A stretch of DNA of 32,000 nt from Saprospiraceae bacterium (GCA_020627785.1 JAHDGF010000049.1:1-32000), one strand, 5' to 3'; shown: positions 10,001 to 19,484, numbered from the stretch's first letter. Program-made: numbers and translations. Notes: generated by a model not told the origin, from the letters alone.

Positions 10001-13000
10001 AGGATATAGGTCAATATGCAGGTGATTGCATTACCTATACTGTCGAAGATAAGTGTACTGCGAATAGCTGTTGGGGAAATGTTTGTTTAGAAGATAAAAT
10101 CAGCCCGACTAATTTCAACTGTGCTTGTGAAACACCATTCTTGCCAGACGGAACGCCTGATCCAGAATGTACTTACTATTGCTACGATATTTGGGATTTA
10201 GAAATACTTGAAGAAGCTGGAGGTAACAATGAAGTATTGCCTTCACCAAATTCTACAATGCCAGAAGATAATTGTCTCGATTTCGAAGAAGCATCAATTA
10301 GTCTATCCATTGTACAAGCTGGAGGATGTGATTATCAGCAAGTAACTCGAACACTTAAATATTATTACCCTGACATCACCGGGGAGTTGCAAGAAATAGT
10401 TTGTGTCCAACGTTTCCTATTCACGCCATTATCAATGGATGATGCTGGAACAACATTTAACGGTGTTTGGGATGGATATCCTGACTATGCAACAGCTACA
10501 GGTTTTGATGCGCATAGTGGTTATTATCTACCAGAACAAACGGTAAAATTGCCATGCGGATATGATTTAAGCCCAGAGTCTATTGCAGAATATTATGATA
10601 TTGATTCTAGACTTCCTGAAGGAGTAGAGAATGATGATTATACTGAAACTCCATCTGTTGTGGAGCACAATGAAGGTATTCCATACGCTTACCCATATGT
10701 TGTGGTTCAAGGTTGGGATGGACATCATGCAAAACCAATAATTAATAACATCTGCAGTTTCTACGCTGTATACGAAGATCAAATAAATGATGCCTGCGGT
10801 TCAGATTGTAGTGGAGGATTGATCATTGGGCGTACGTGGAATTTTGTTGATTGGTGTACAGGTGAAACTGGACAATACATTCAACAGATTTCTAGTCATG
10901 ATAAAGAAGGACCAGTTATTGGAAATCCTGATATCACAGTAAGTACTGATCCATGGGAATGTGTGGCAAATGTTGAGATGCCAGAGCCAGAACATCTACA
11001 TGATGAATGTGATCCTAATGCTACATGGTATATAATACCACCGATAGGTTATAACGTAATAGGTAATACCATCATTGGTTTGCCAAAAGGAGTTCACCCA
11101 GCCATCTATGTGGGAGTTGATTGTTGTGGAAATGAATCAAGTTATACGGTCTTAATCAATGTTATAGACCAGGCGCCTCCAGTTGCTATCGCCAAACAAG
11201 ACATTGTTGTTAATTTATCTACCGTAATAGGTTCAGATGGAGTAGCAAAAATTTATGCTGAAGATATTGATAACTTCAGCCATGATGCCTGCGGTCCAGT
11301 TAAGCTAGAAGTTAGAAGAGCAGACGGAAATATTTGGTGCCATCCAGGAAACGGAACCTTCAATGACGATGGACACCTTTATGATGATCCAGATGATGAC
11401 GATGATGGAGCATTTGTAGTTTTTTGTTGCGAAGATATTGCCTTGAACCAAGATAGCCTTGGTAACTTTTTCGGGGAGTACGAAGTTGTCTTGAGAGTAT
11501 GGGATGATGGAGATATGAATGGTATTTTCGGAACCATAGGGGATAACTATAATGAAACTTGGTCGACGATTCGAGTGGAAGATAAATTAATACCTACAGT
11601 AATATGTCCACCAACTGCTGAGATTACCTGTGATGTAGATTTTAATGATTACGATCAAGTAGGTGAACCTTTAGCATTTACACCATGTGGAGACTTTGAA
11701 TGTAATGAGCCATCTGATCTTTGGGTTAGAAAGCCTGCCAACCAGAATCCATTTATGGGTGAAGATATTCCTGCATATAATCAATCTTGTAGAAGAGGAG
11801 CGATTAGAAGAACTTGGAATTGTAATGGTAATACATGCACACAATGGATTATTGTAAGGGAAAGGGATACACCAGAATTGATCATTGAATGGCCAAATGA
11901 TACCATCATTAATTGTCTTTCTGGGGAAACAGATGAGCCTAAATTCTTGAATGATATATGTGAGCTTTATGCGACAAATCTTGAAGTGGATACCTTCCTC
12001 TTTGAAGAAGATGCTTGTTATAAATTATTGAAAAAGTGGACCGTAATAAATTGGTGTGATTATGATTTAACAGATTCAGATCTTAATGACTTTGATGATC
12101 CAACAGACGACGGTGTAGTGCCAGGATTCTGGCAGCACACGCAGGTAGTTAAATTATTCGATGAGGATGATCCTATATTACTTGTGGAAAATCAAAGAGT
12201 CGGAACCAATGCTGATTGTGTAACAGAAGGAGGATATATTTCTGCCATAGCAACCGATGAAGGTGCTTGTGCAAGTGACTGGATTAAATGGGATGTCGAA
12301 GTGGATTTATGGGGAGATGGAGATATAGATTATTTTTATAGCAGTGGTTTACCTCCTTCAGATCCATACTACATAGGACCAACCTTGGGTCAAGGAAGTT
12401 TTGTTGATTCTATGTTGCAAGGAAGCCAGGTACAAGTATTACTTCCAGATGGCATAAAAGCAAGATGTGGAGTCTTCCACAAAGTTGAGTTTAGCGCCTA
12501 TGATGGATGTGGAAATGTGACAAGACAAACCAAGACCTTAGAAATTGTAGATTCAAAAGCACCAACACCTTACATGGTCGATGCTAATTCAGCTTTGATG
12601 AGTAATGGTTCGGTGGAACTTTGGGCCAGTGATTTTAATATCGGAAGTTTTGATAACTGTAATGAACAATCAGAACTGTGGTACTCTTTCAGCTCTCATG
12701 TTCCTCCTCAAGTATTAAACTCGTCAGAGCCGATTGCTTGGTATGATGAAAATGGTGTTGCTTCGCAAGCTTTATATCTATCCGGAGATGCTGAGAAATG
12801 GAACCCTTCTATAGGTTCAAGTTCAAGAGTATTTACCTGTGATGATTTAGAAGAAGCAGTATTGAATGGAGGGTATCTTGAGTTACAAGTATACGCTTGG
12901 GATCCTTGCGGAAATAGTGATTTTGCGATTGTTCAATTAAGTTTATTAGACAATAACAATGTCTGTAACCTTGGGGCAAGAGCAACCATTTCTGGAAGAG

Positions 13001-14202
13001 TGGTTTCAGAAGCTGGTGAGGGAATAGAAGATCTAATGATCGATGCGATGAGTGATCAGCCGAATTACCCACGTCAACAAATGACTGATAATACTGGGCT
13101 TTTCGCCTTTGATAATAATCCAATGTACAACGATTATATTCTAACAGGTGAGAAGCGAGATGATTGGTTAAATGGTGTAACAACTTTAGATATTGTTATT
13201 ATCCAGAAGCACATACTAGGGATTGAAGAATTTACGAGTCCGTATAAATTGATTGCCGCGGATGTTTCCAATGATGAAAGAGTCAGTGGAGTTGATCTTG
13301 TAGTCTTGCGTAAAGCAATTCTTGGTGTATTCTCGGAATTTCCAGATAATGATAGTTGGAGAATTGTTGATGCCACACAGAATTTAGATTCTTCACAACC
13401 ATGGCCATTTAATGAGTCATTAAATGTTGGTCAATTGGATCAGGATGAAATGCAGAAAGACTTTATAGGTGTCAAGATTGGTGATGTGAATGATAATGCT
13501 GTTGCAAATATAAACAGCCTTCAAACGGAAAGTCGATCAGGTCAAACCCTAATATTCAATATTGAAGACATGACCTTTGAGGCTGAGGATGAAGTTGAAT
13601 TAGAAATCACTTCAGAAAATTTTGAAGACATTGCTGGATTCCAATTCACCTTAGAAACGAAAGGTCTTGAATTACTTGAAGTAATTCCTGGAGCTATAGA
13701 AATGTCAGAAGAGAATCTAGTACAATTGAGTGATAACTATTTAACGACTAGCTGGAATACGAATAAACCAATGACTGTTGGTGATGAGACATTATTTACG
13801 ATTAGATTTAAATCCAAAGTTGCTTCTTCCTCAAGCCAGATGTTTACTTTGAATGATGACATCACATTTGCGGAAGCGTATACTGGAAATAACTATCAGA
13901 AAATTCAACCAATATTAAATGGAAGCAATAATCAGATAGAAAATTTCTTAGCTCAGAATGAACCGAATCCTTGGTCAACAAGTACCATGGTGAATTTTGG
14001 ACTGGCTAAAAAAGGACTGGCTGTATTAACGATTTTTGATTTGACAGGAAAAGTAATTTATCGTACGAGCGATACTTACGAGGCTGGAATCCATCAAGTT
14101 CAGATTTCTAAGAGAGATCTAAATACTTCAAGTAGTGTATTATATTTCAAGCTTGAAAGTGGTGGATTTACACAAACGAATAAGATGATCATGATTGAGT
14201 GA
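7063..14202 (+). CDS. Giant T9SS-exported cysteine-rich protein, 2379 aa, with Ig/DUF11-like N-terminal extension
   Basis: The signal peptide core is at residues 39-55 with a likely cut at AKA-Q (55/56). This leaves a long 38-residue n-region from the 7063 start, so the in-frame ATG at 7117 (residue 19) is a credible alternative. Residues about 57-440 are an unrecognised region rich in Gly, Asp, Ser and Thr. Residues 447-510 and 775-925 are Ig/PKD-like (YAWSNGATT, YSWTGPDGF, TVTDANGC motifs). Residues about 612-730 resemble DUF11/conserved-repeat domains (YPGQQIEFEIDVINQGDL). From about 927 to the end it matches the mature second paralogue: cysteine-rich HYR-like modules, an acidic DDPDDDDDGAF segment, carboxypeptidase-regulatory-like (about 1975-2030), dockerin-like (about 2031-2144), cohesin-like (about 2159-2285) and T9SS sorting (about 2296-2379, EPNPW). 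It is the largest protein here, with no catalytic motif seen. A surface structural or adhesin role is inferred. Confidence 0.92.
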   Translation: MSEHSKRHIQFNNQNLITMLSASSHGLPNVCSYLSLRKIGLVSSFIFLFAFGAKAQTCDGDEISINENDFPQTCVSTASDDGISTTTSFTHEAGYSANGMDDVLVTMEVVCNSDANDGDGTVTNVAICLGPNGLNSTQSNTDPFTLNQSGGSDFGFVTVNDDPCANCIGVVCYTFINGFSSSATGLDIDWSSMNGSTEGQESWMGWIEGMNNTTGMSLPSYSPSTLLNYCHADVVAGQTAAQYLAGVSGTLPAGMYGADAITGDGTATICPTEEPGSSSGPDSSVSTGMGDSVIPANWGFGTDDVTVTKLCMVYFGSNNNADDCDGDGATSVNTSPSGSLAEVDICFEPLCTFPEPTITLDETCGTFDIVVGAIDESMASGTGTNITYATSAAGPFPGTAVTGMEALVADGTTQYWINIADAADADCNETFGPFTAPDANVPVCPEIEDFVACSGVLTTLDAGPGFTSYAWSNGATTQTTSVLPSATFYEVTVTDANGCTCVDQVHVIGRSLTDPMITQSCTNTENDIYDLEVCFSATNILGSSYNIDVAGSSFGPFTYSSTSQGGGEYCVTLSSSDFDAADQAGGLVVTIMDQELFCGVAVTYDEEDCPNYDLALTKGFVSTGPFYPGQQIEFEIDVINQGDLDAYNVCVLDLVPSDLTFTATDNTAALTGNVADWTSSAAGPKLILPVLAAGATETLTIFLDIIPEPTGTDLLNTAAISGAEDIDGNPIADRDDDLSGPLPDPSEETDDEILDNPSDVDHFDFAFLLVCLLDVDILSKEVCEGDEVEIQPSIMNGTAPYTYSWTGPDGFTSTGSSIILSDVVIANSGTYSVTITDANGCENEDMMSLTINPNPIVEIDAVEPQCILDDPITLVASPTGGTFSGNGVIGNQFNPGNAGGGEHTIYYTFVDGNSCSTTESMIIKVQGGDNLSCKGDLNLSLDENCSLGNIGIELFLADHLDPDLYDYILEDDNGNVIDIEDIGQYAGDCITYTVEDKCTANSCWGNVCLEDKISPTNFNCACETPFLPDGTPDPECTYYCYDIWDLEILEEAGGNNEVLPSPNSTMPEDNCLDFEEASISLSIVQAGGCDYQQVTRTLKYYYPDITGELQEIVCVQRFLFTPLSMDDAGTTFNGVWDGYPDYATATGFDAHSGYYLPEQTVKLPCGYDLSPESIAEYYDIDSRLPEGVENDDYTETPSVVEHNEGIPYAYPYVVVQGWDGHHAKPIINNICSFYAVYEDQINDACGSDCSGGLIIGRTWNFVDWCTGETGQYIQQISSHDKEGPVIGNPDITVSTDPWECVANVEMPEPEHLHDECDPNATWYIIPPIGYNVIGNTIIGLPKGVHPAIYVGVDCCGNESSYTVLINVIDQAPPVAIAKQDIVVNLSTVIGSDGVAKIYAEDIDNFSHDACGPVKLEVRRADGNIWCHPGNGTFNDDGHLYDDPDDDDDGAFVVFCCEDIALNQDSLGNFFGEYEVVLRVWDDGDMNGIFGTIGDNYNETWSTIRVEDKLIPTVICPPTAEITCDVDFNDYDQVGEPLAFTPCGDFECNEPSDLWVRKPANQNPFMGEDIPAYNQSCRRGAIRRTWNCNGNTCTQWIIVRERDTPELIIEWPNDTIINCLSGETDEPKFLNDICELYATNLEVDTFLFEEDACYKLLKKWTVINWCDYDLTDSDLNDFDDPTDDGVVPGFWQHTQVVKLFDEDDPILLVENQRVGTNADCVTEGGYISAIATDEGACASDWIKWDVEVDLWGDGDIDYFYSSGLPPSDPYYIGPTLGQGSFVDSMLQGSQVQVLLPDGIKARCGVFHKVEFSAYDGCGNVTRQTKTLEIVDSKAPTPYMVDANSALMSNGSVELWASDFNIGSFDNCNEQSELWYSFSSHVPPQVLNSSEPIAWYDENGVASQALYLSGDAEKWNPSIGSSSRVFTCDDLEEAVLNGGYLELQVYAWDPCGNSDFAIVQLSLLDNNNVCNLGARATISGRVVSEAGEGIEDLMIDAMSDQPNYPRQQMTDNTGLFAFDNNPMYNDYILTGEKRDDWLNGVTTLDIVIIQKHILGIEEFTSPYKLIAADVSNDERVSGVDLVVLRKAILGVFSEFPDNDSWRIVDATQNLDSSQPWPFNESLNVGQLDQDEMQKDFIGVKIGDVNDNAVANINSLQTESRSGQTLIFNIEDMTFEAEDEVELEITSENFEDIAGFQFTLETKGLELLEVIPGAIEMSEENLVQLSDNYLTTSWNTNKPMTVGDETLFTIRFKSKVASSSSQMFTLNDDITFAEAYTGNNYQKIQPILNGSNNQIENFLAQNEPNPWSTSTMVNFGLAKKGLAVLTIFDLTGKVIYRTSDTYEAGIHQVQISKRDLNTSSSVLYFKLESGGFTQTNKMIMIE

Positions 14203-14228
14203 TTATATTTTGGTAATTATTGATTTTG

Positions 14229-14262
14229 AGCCCTGTAACTAGACATTACGGGGCTTCTTCAT
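14229..14262 (+). terminator. Intrinsic terminator after third giant gene
   Basis: A 10-bp stem (AGCCCTGTAA / TTACGGGGCT, one T-G wobble) with a 7-nt loop is followed by a T-rich TCTTCATTT tail. It lies 26 bases after the stop codon at 14202 and isolates hscA from the surface-protein array. Confidence 0.8.
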
Positions 14263-14383
14263 TTAGGTGGGCCAATGATTAAACCATCGTCCTTGAGAAA
14301 GGATTAAAAATTCTGAAACTTCCTACAGCTATTTTTAACTTATCTAGAGTGAAGCTGTTTATTTGTAGAACCAAAAGAAAATA

Positions 14384-16234
14384 ATGGCTAAAATTCCAAT
14401 TTCATTAAAAGAGGGTAAGATTGCTGAACCTAAAAATGATGAACTTATCATAGGTATAGACTTAGGCACAACCAATAGTTTGGTCGCTTTCGCAAATGAT
14501 AATGTTCCTAAAGTTATCAAGCATAATGAAAAAAGTGCATTGGTCCCATCGATCATTTATTTTGATCCTGAAGGACAAATAATTGTCGGAGCAGATGCCA
14601 AAGAAAAATTGGTGAGCGAGCCCTCACGAACCATCTACTCCGCCAAAAGATTGATGGGGAAATCGTACAATGATTTATCAGCAGTTCAAGAATTGCTAGC
14701 ATATAATATTGTTGATACCAATGAAGAGGAATTGGTTAGAGTCAAGGTAGGGGATACCTATTATTCTCCGATCGATCTTTCAGCAAAAATTTTGGGCGAG
14801 CTAAAGCGAACCGTGGAAAAGGAACTGGATAGAGAAGTGAAAAAGGCGGTGATAACCGTGCCAGCCTATTTCAATGACGCACAACGTCAAGCCACACGAG
14901 ATGCAGGTAAGGTAGCTGGCTTAGAAGTCCTGAGAATAGTCAATGAACCTACGGCAGCGTCTTTAGCTTATGGAATAGGACTAGATGCAGATGCAGAAAG
15001 GATCATTGCTGTGTATGATTTAGGAGGGGGTACTTTTGATGTCTCAATTTTACATCTTCAAGCCGGAGTTTTTGAAGTCCTTTCTACCAATGGAGATACC
15101 TTCTTAGGGGGAGATGATTTTGATCGAGCCATTGTAGATTTTTGGATTGATACGTTTAAGCTCGATATAAAAGATGGAAATAAAAGCTTTATTCAAGAAT
15201 TAAGAGTAAGCGCAGAAGAAGCAAAGAAAGCGCTTTCAACTAAAAATGAATTTGAAAAAGAAGTTAATGGCGTTGATTTGAGGATTACAAAACAAGAATT
15301 TGAATTACTTATTCAACCAATGATTTCTAAGACCATTAATTCTTGTGAGCAGGCATTGAAAGATGCTGAGTTAACTACAACGAAAATTGACGAAATCATT
15401 ATGGTGGGTGGATCTACTCGTGTGCCCTTGGTTAAAGAATCCGTTTCAAAGTTTTTTGGTAAAGCTGTGAATGATTCAATCAATCCAGATGAAGTGGTTG
15501 CCTTAGGTGCAGCAATACAGGCAGATATCCTTGCAGGTAACCAAAAAGGAATTTTACTTCTTGATATAACCCCGTTGTCCCTTGGCATTGAAACCATGGG
15601 AGGGCTCATGGATACTATCGTTCCTAGGAACACTAAAATCCCATCGAAAGGAAATAGGCAATACACAACAAGTGTTGATGGTCAAAAGAATTTAAAAATT
15701 ACGGTCTATCAAGGTGAACGTGATCTAGTTGAGCATAACCGGAAATTAGCTGAGTTCATCCTGAAAGACATACCTCCTATGCCTGCAGGTCTTCCCAAAA
15801 TTGATATAAGTTTTATTATTGATGCAGATGGGGTCCTGCGAGTGAAGGCTAAAGAGTTGAGGTCAGAAACTGAAACGTCTCTAGAAATTAAGTCTCAATA
15901 TGGAATCTCGGAAGAAGAAATGGCAACAATGCTCATGGATTCTATTAAAAATGCCAAAAGTGACATGCATGCAAGAGGTTTACTTGAAGCAAGAAATGAA
16001 GGTAATTCTATGATAAAGTCCTTAGAGAAGTTCTTAAGAGATAATAGAGAATTTCTTTCTTCGGAGCAAACGGATATGGTAGAAAATCTACATCAACAAT
16101 TAATCAATTTGGTCGCTGGTGATGACAAAAATAAAATCTTAGATAAGATATCTGAAATTAATAAAGTCACTGAACCCCTAGCCAACGAAGCATTAACTAG
16201 GATTGTGAGTAAGGAATTAATTTCAGATAAATAA
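14384..16234 (+). CDS. hscA: Hsp70-family chaperone, HscA-like
   Basis: This is an ATP-dependent Hsp70 chaperone of the cytoplasm. The phosphate-1 motif GIDLGTTNS is at residues 24-32, the phosphate-2 motif [10 protein letters not shown] near 212, and the hydrophobic linker [14 protein letters not shown] near 391. At 616 aa it has the length of HscA rather than DnaK (about 640). The segment [20 protein letters not shown] and the following [13 protein letters not shown]...[13 protein letters not shown] resemble HscA, which assists Fe-S cluster transfer from IscU-type scaffolds. The N-terminal extension before the ATPase domain also fits HscA. No hscB, iscU or suf gene is next to it in this window, so its Fe-S role rests on similarity alone. 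It is followed after 9 bases by coaE, probably in one operon. Confidence 0.85.
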   Translation: MAKIPISLKEGKIAEPKNDELIIGIDLGTTNSLVAFANDNVPKVIKHNEKSALVPSIIYFDPEGQIIVGADAKEKLVSEPSRTIYSAKRLMGKSYNDLSAVQELLAYNIVDTNEEELVRVKVGDTYYSPIDLSAKILGELKRTVEKELDREVKKAVITVPAYFNDAQRQATRDAGKVAGLEVLRIVNEPTAASLAYGIGLDADAERIIAVYDLGGGTFDVSILHLQAGVFEVLSTNGDTFLGGDDFDRAIVDFWIDTFKLDIKDGNKSFIQELRVSAEEAKKALSTKNEFEKEVNGVDLRITKQEFELLIQPMISKTINSCEQALKDAELTTTKIDEIIMVGGSTRVPLVKESVSKFFGKAVNDSINPDEVVALGAAIQADILAGNQKGILLLDITPLSLGIETMGGLMDTIVPRNTKIPSKGNRQYTTSVDGQKNLKITVYQGERDLVEHNRKLAEFILKDIPPMPAGLPKIDISFIIDADGVLRVKAKELRSETETSLEIKSQYGISEEEMATMLMDSIKNAKSDMHARGLLEARNEGNSMIKSLEKFLRDNREFLSSEQTDMVENLHQQLINLVAGDDKNKILDKISEINKVTEPLANEALTRIVSKELISDK

Positions 16235-16243
16235 ATATACATT

Positions 16244-16843
16244 ATGATCAAGGTTGGTGTCACAGGAGGGATAGGAGCTGGCAAAAGTCTGCTGTGCAAA
16301 ATATTTGAAGTGTTCGGTTATCCAACTTTTTATGCAGATGCTCAGGCTAAGTATCTGATACAGAATGATGAAGTGCTAAAGTCTGAAATCAAAAAACTGC
16401 TTGGGTCACAGGCGTATGACAACCATGGTAACTATGATCGAGCTTTTGTTGGGGCTAAAGTTTTTAAAGACAAGAAATTATTAGAAAAACTAAATGCACT
16501 GGTTCATCCTTCTGTTCATGATTACGCAGATCAATGGTTTGCGAAAGCGAAAACAAAAATTGCCTTCTATGAGGCTGCTTTAATTGTAGAAGCGGATCGG
16601 GTGAATCAATTTGACGAACTTATCTGTGTGACAGCTCCGACAGATGTAAGGGTTGACAGAGTGATGAAAAGAAATGGGATTAGCAGAGATCAAGTTATTG
16701 GTCGTATGAAAAATCAAACGACAGATCAGCAGAAGAGAAGATATGCTACCTATGAAATTATAAATGATGGAAATCATTCCTTAATCAATCAAGCAATGGA
16801 TTTCCATCATTATGTTTTTAAAAAGCAAAAAAACCTTGCTTAG
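16244..16843 (+). CDS. coaE: Dephospho-CoA kinase
   Basis: It catalyses the last step of coenzyme A synthesis, ATP-dependent phosphorylation of the 3'-hydroxyl of dephospho-CoA. The P-loop GGIGAGKS is at residues 8-15. The family motif around YADAQAK (substrate-binding Asp) and the LNALVHPSV segment in the lid/CoA region are both present. The 199-aa length is normal. It lies 9 bases downstream of hscA on the same strand, so the two are probably co-transcribed. Its end faces the M48 peptidase gene 11 bases away, with no visible intrinsic terminator between. Confidence 0.93.
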   Translation: MIKVGVTGGIGAGKSLLCKIFEVFGYPTFYADAQAKYLIQNDEVLKSEIKKLLGSQAYDNHGNYDRAFVGAKVFKDKKLLEKLNALVHPSVHDYADQWFAKAKTKIAFYEAALIVEADRVNQFDELICVTAPTDVRVDRVMKRNGISRDQVIGRMKNQTTDQQKRRYATYEIINDGNHSLINQAMDFHHYVFKKQKNLA

Positions 16844-16854
16844 TTATTTATCTA

Positions 16855-18318
16855 TTAATTCACTTCCTGAGTGAATACTTTTAAGTGCGTTCCTGATTGT
16901 ATTTGATCTGCTAGCTGCATTCCGTTAACAATCGCAAGTTCTTCCAAATCATTTGAGCTCACACCAAAATCTTTCAAAACATCCTTCAGATTACCTGGCT
17001 GCTGAACTCTCACTACCTTTATTCTTGTCGGCTTTTTGTTGATTTTATCTTGATCCGTTAGTTTATTAAACTTAGTCATGGTCGACTTAAAGGTTCCAAC
17101 ATAATTGTTGAAATTCTCTTGGGCGGACATGCCATGGAAGACGTAAATGAAATTTCCATATTGAATAAAATAAGATAGAATTCGATTGGTGCCGCCTGCC
17201 TGACCGTTTTGAGCTTCTACTATTTGGTCGGTTAATAATACCACTGTTGGGAAGCCATTAATTTGAGTATTCTGTCTTTCGATCACTTGAAGTCCAGCGT
17301 CTTGGACCAGCTTATTAGCCGCTGCTCCTGGTGTTTGCTCTTGAGATAATGTAAATTGCATCAAGGCATTTCCATCTTGTGGAGCCATCTGTACCATTGT
17401 TGGAGCATTTTGCAACTGCCAATTATTAGGAATAGGAAACTCAAATAATAATTCAGGATGATTGAATTTTCCATCTTCTACAAAACCTTGCTTTGGATCA
17501 TCTCCATAAATCATCCCATCAATCATCTTTAAATATAAATCTCTGTTGACTCGCTTAGATTGAGGATACTTCGTCTGCCATTCATCTGCCAAGGTATGAA
17601 CCTTCGTTTCTCTGTCTGCAGGATTTGGATGAGTAGATAGAAAGTCTGGCAAACTTACTCCTGCTTTTGCTTGAAGTCGATTTAATGTCTCAAAGAATCC
17701 AGCCATTTCGTGCGCATCATACCCAATTTTTGTAGAATATTCTACCCCTAATTGATCAGACTCAGTCTCATGGTTCCTTCCAAATTTTAAAAACATCAAA
17801 CCCAACCCCTGACTAGCTTGCTCCGCAAATTGTCTAAAAGCTGGACTAACAATAACCCCAGCAAACAGTCCTAGATTACCTAGCAATTGGCTTGTATGTT
17901 GTTTGACTGAATGTCTTGCTGTAATGTGACCTATTTCATGTCCAAGTACTCCAGCAAATTCTGCTTCATTATTGAAGTGAGCCATAATACCTCTTGTGAA
18001 ATATACGTATCCTCCAGGAAGAGCAAAGGCGTTAATTACTGGCGAATCAAGCACCTTAAATGTGTACTTTAATTCAGGCCTATGAGAGACCTGGGCCATT
18101 TGTATACCCTTTTGGTTGATGAATTGTTGAATTTTTTGATCTTCATACAGACCATAAGCTGCAACGATCTGAGGATCTGATTGATCTCCTAAGGCTTGTT
18201 CTTGCGCTTGGGACATCAGGGCTACCTCTTTCTTTCCAGTGACTGGATTTCTTGCACAATCAGTAAGGCTAAATGGAAGGCTAATAATGAAAAGTAAAAC
18301 AAGAAAACGGGTGTTCAT
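16855..18318 (-). CDS. M48-family zinc metallopeptidase lipoprotein with C-terminal LysM-like domain
   Basis: It has an N-terminal hydrophobic segment followed by a cysteine at residue 21 (SLTDC, an imperfect lipobox with Asp before Cys), suggesting a lipoprotein in the cell envelope. The zinc site is HEIGH (127-131) with the third ligand in ETESD (Glu184). The HPNPADRETK segment is typical of BepA/LoiP-like M48B peptidases. The last about 55 residues (GNLKDVLKDFGVSSNDLEEL...GTHLKVF) look like a LysM domain that may bind peptidoglycan. Such enzymes process or degrade misfolded outer-membrane proteins; here that role is inferred from family. It is divergent from pssA, with 141 bases between their starts. 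Confidence 0.88.
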   Translation of the reverse strand: MNTRFLVLLFIISLPFSLTDCARNPVTGKKEVALMSQAQEQALGDQSDPQIVAAYGLYEDQKIQQFINQKGIQMAQVSHRPELKYTFKVLDSPVINAFALPGGYVYFTRGIMAHFNNEAEFAGVLGHEIGHITARHSVKQHTSQLLGNLGLFAGVIVSPAFRQFAEQASQGLGLMFLKFGRNHETESDQLGVEYSTKIGYDAHEMAGFFETLNRLQAKAGVSLPDFLSTHPNPADRETKVHTLADEWQTKYPQSKRVNRDLYLKMIDGMIYGDDPKQGFVEDGKFNHPELLFEFPIPNNWQLQNAPTMVQMAPQDGNALMQFTLSQEQTPGAAANKLVQDAGLQVIERQNTQINGFPTVVLLTDQIVEAQNGQAGGTNRILSYFIQYGNFIYVFHGMSAQENFNNYVGTFKSTMTKFNKLTDQDKINKKPTRIKVVRVQQPGNLKDVLKDFGVSSNDLEELAIVNGMQLADQIQSGTHLKVFTQEVN

Positions 18319-18459
18319 ATGAGTGAGTTTATTTCTATTGTCTTAAAAACGTAACGAATTTGCAATTTTTGCATATAATATCTAATTATCTTTACGATTA
18401 AAATTGGTTTTAAGTTTTGTAGCTTGCAACTTTAATAAATAATTATCCGTTTAAACCCT

Positions 18460-19131
18460 GTGAAAGTTAAAGAGTTCATTCCTAATGTGATTACAATCAT
18501 GAATCTATGCTGTGGTTTCATGGCCATAGTACATGATGACCTGATCATGAGTGTAGCTTTCATAGCTATGGGGATGATTTTTGATATTTTAGACGGATTT
18601 GTGGCTAGATTGCTAGATTCTCCCTCTGAAATGGGCAAGGAACTGGATTCATTGGCTGATATGGTCACTTTCGGAGTAGCTCCTGCTTATTTGTATTATA
18701 CGTTGGCTGAAATTCCCAAGCTTGGACTTATAGCCGGTTTTCTCATAATTGCTGGGTCAGCAGTAAGATTGGCTAGATTCAATCTGAAAGAATCTAAAAG
18801 CGATTTTGAAGGTTTACCTACACCGGCGATGACAGCCATACTTTTAGGACTATTCATCGCTTATGTTAATGAGCAATACATAATTCAATTATTATTCATG
18901 CACGAGGTACTTTATCTAGCGGTGCCACTTTTAATGGCATTGGTCATGAATAGTAAAATTACCATGTTCTCTTTAAAAGCAGGCTTTTTAAGTATTCGCC
19001 AGAACCCTGGCCCTATGTTGGTGGTTTCAATGCTGGTTGTAATGATGTTTCTCAATAAAGAAATGGCAGTTTTGACTACCTCTGTATTTTACGTTTTCAT
19101 TTCAATTCTTTTAAATAGGATTAATCGATAA
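18460..19131 (+). CDS. pssA: CDP-diacylglycerol-serine O-phosphatidyltransferase
   Basis: This integral membrane enzyme makes phosphatidylserine from CDP-diacylglycerol and serine, the precursor of phosphatidylethanolamine. The CDP-alcohol phosphotransferase signature D-G-x2-A-R-x8-G-x3-D-x3-D is complete (Asp42, Asp45, Arg50, Gly59, Asp63, Asp67). Several hydrophobic segments follow. The [16 protein letters not shown] segment is typical of the PssA family. The start codon is GTG at 18460; the protein begins at the usual [13 protein letters not shown] sequence, so no earlier start is needed. Its stop codon TAA shares its last base with the ATG of the downstream ferredoxin (TAATG), indicating translational coupling. 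Confidence 0.92.
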   Translation: MKVKEFIPNVITIMNLCCGFMAIVHDDLIMSVAFIAMGMIFDILDGFVARLLDSPSEMGKELDSLADMVTFGVAPAYLYYTLAEIPKLGLIAGFLIIAGSAVRLARFNLKESKSDFEGLPTPAMTAILLGLFIAYVNEQYIIQLLFMHEVLYLAVPLLMALVMNSKITMFSLKAGFLSIRQNPGPMLVVSMLVVMMFLNKEMAVLTTSVFYVFISILLNRINR

Positions 19132-19484
19132 TGGCTATAATTATTACGGATGAATGCATCAATTGTGGTGCTTGTGAACCAGAATGCCCCAATAATGCGA
19201 TATATGAAGGTGGCTTCGAATGGATGATTTCAGAAGGAACTAAGATTGATCACGACTATAAATTAGAGGACGGCATTGTCGTAGCCCACGATCAAAAAGT
19301 GGCTCCAGTTGAAGATGATTATTACTATATCGTCCCAGATAAATGCACAGAATGCAAAGGGTTCCACGAAGAGCCACAATGTGCAGCTGTTTGCCCGGTA
19401 GATTGTTGTGTACAAGATCCAGACAGAGTAGAGGAGGAATCCACACTCTTAACCAGACAAGCGACCTTGCACAAGACGAGCTAG
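19131..19484 (+). CDS. 2[4Fe-4S] ferredoxin, Alvin-type spacing
   Basis: This is a small soluble electron carrier of 117 aa. The first cluster motif is C9-x2-C12-x2-C15-x3-C19-P. The second is C72-x2-C75-x8-C84-x3-C88-P, the extended spacing found in Allochromatium-type ferredoxins, with two extra cysteines at 92-93. About 52 mostly acidic or polar residues separate the two motifs, much more than in a minimal bacterial ferredoxin. It overlaps pssA by one base and is probably co-translated with it. Its redox partner is not shown by the sequence; the Hdr-like genes about 600 bases downstream are a possible one. Confidence 0.92.
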   Translation: MAIIITDECINCGACEPECPNNAIYEGGFEWMISEGTKIDHDYKLEDGIVVAHDQKVAPVEDDYYYIVPDKCTECKGFHEEPQCAAVCPVDCCVQDPDRVEEESTLLTRQATLHKTS

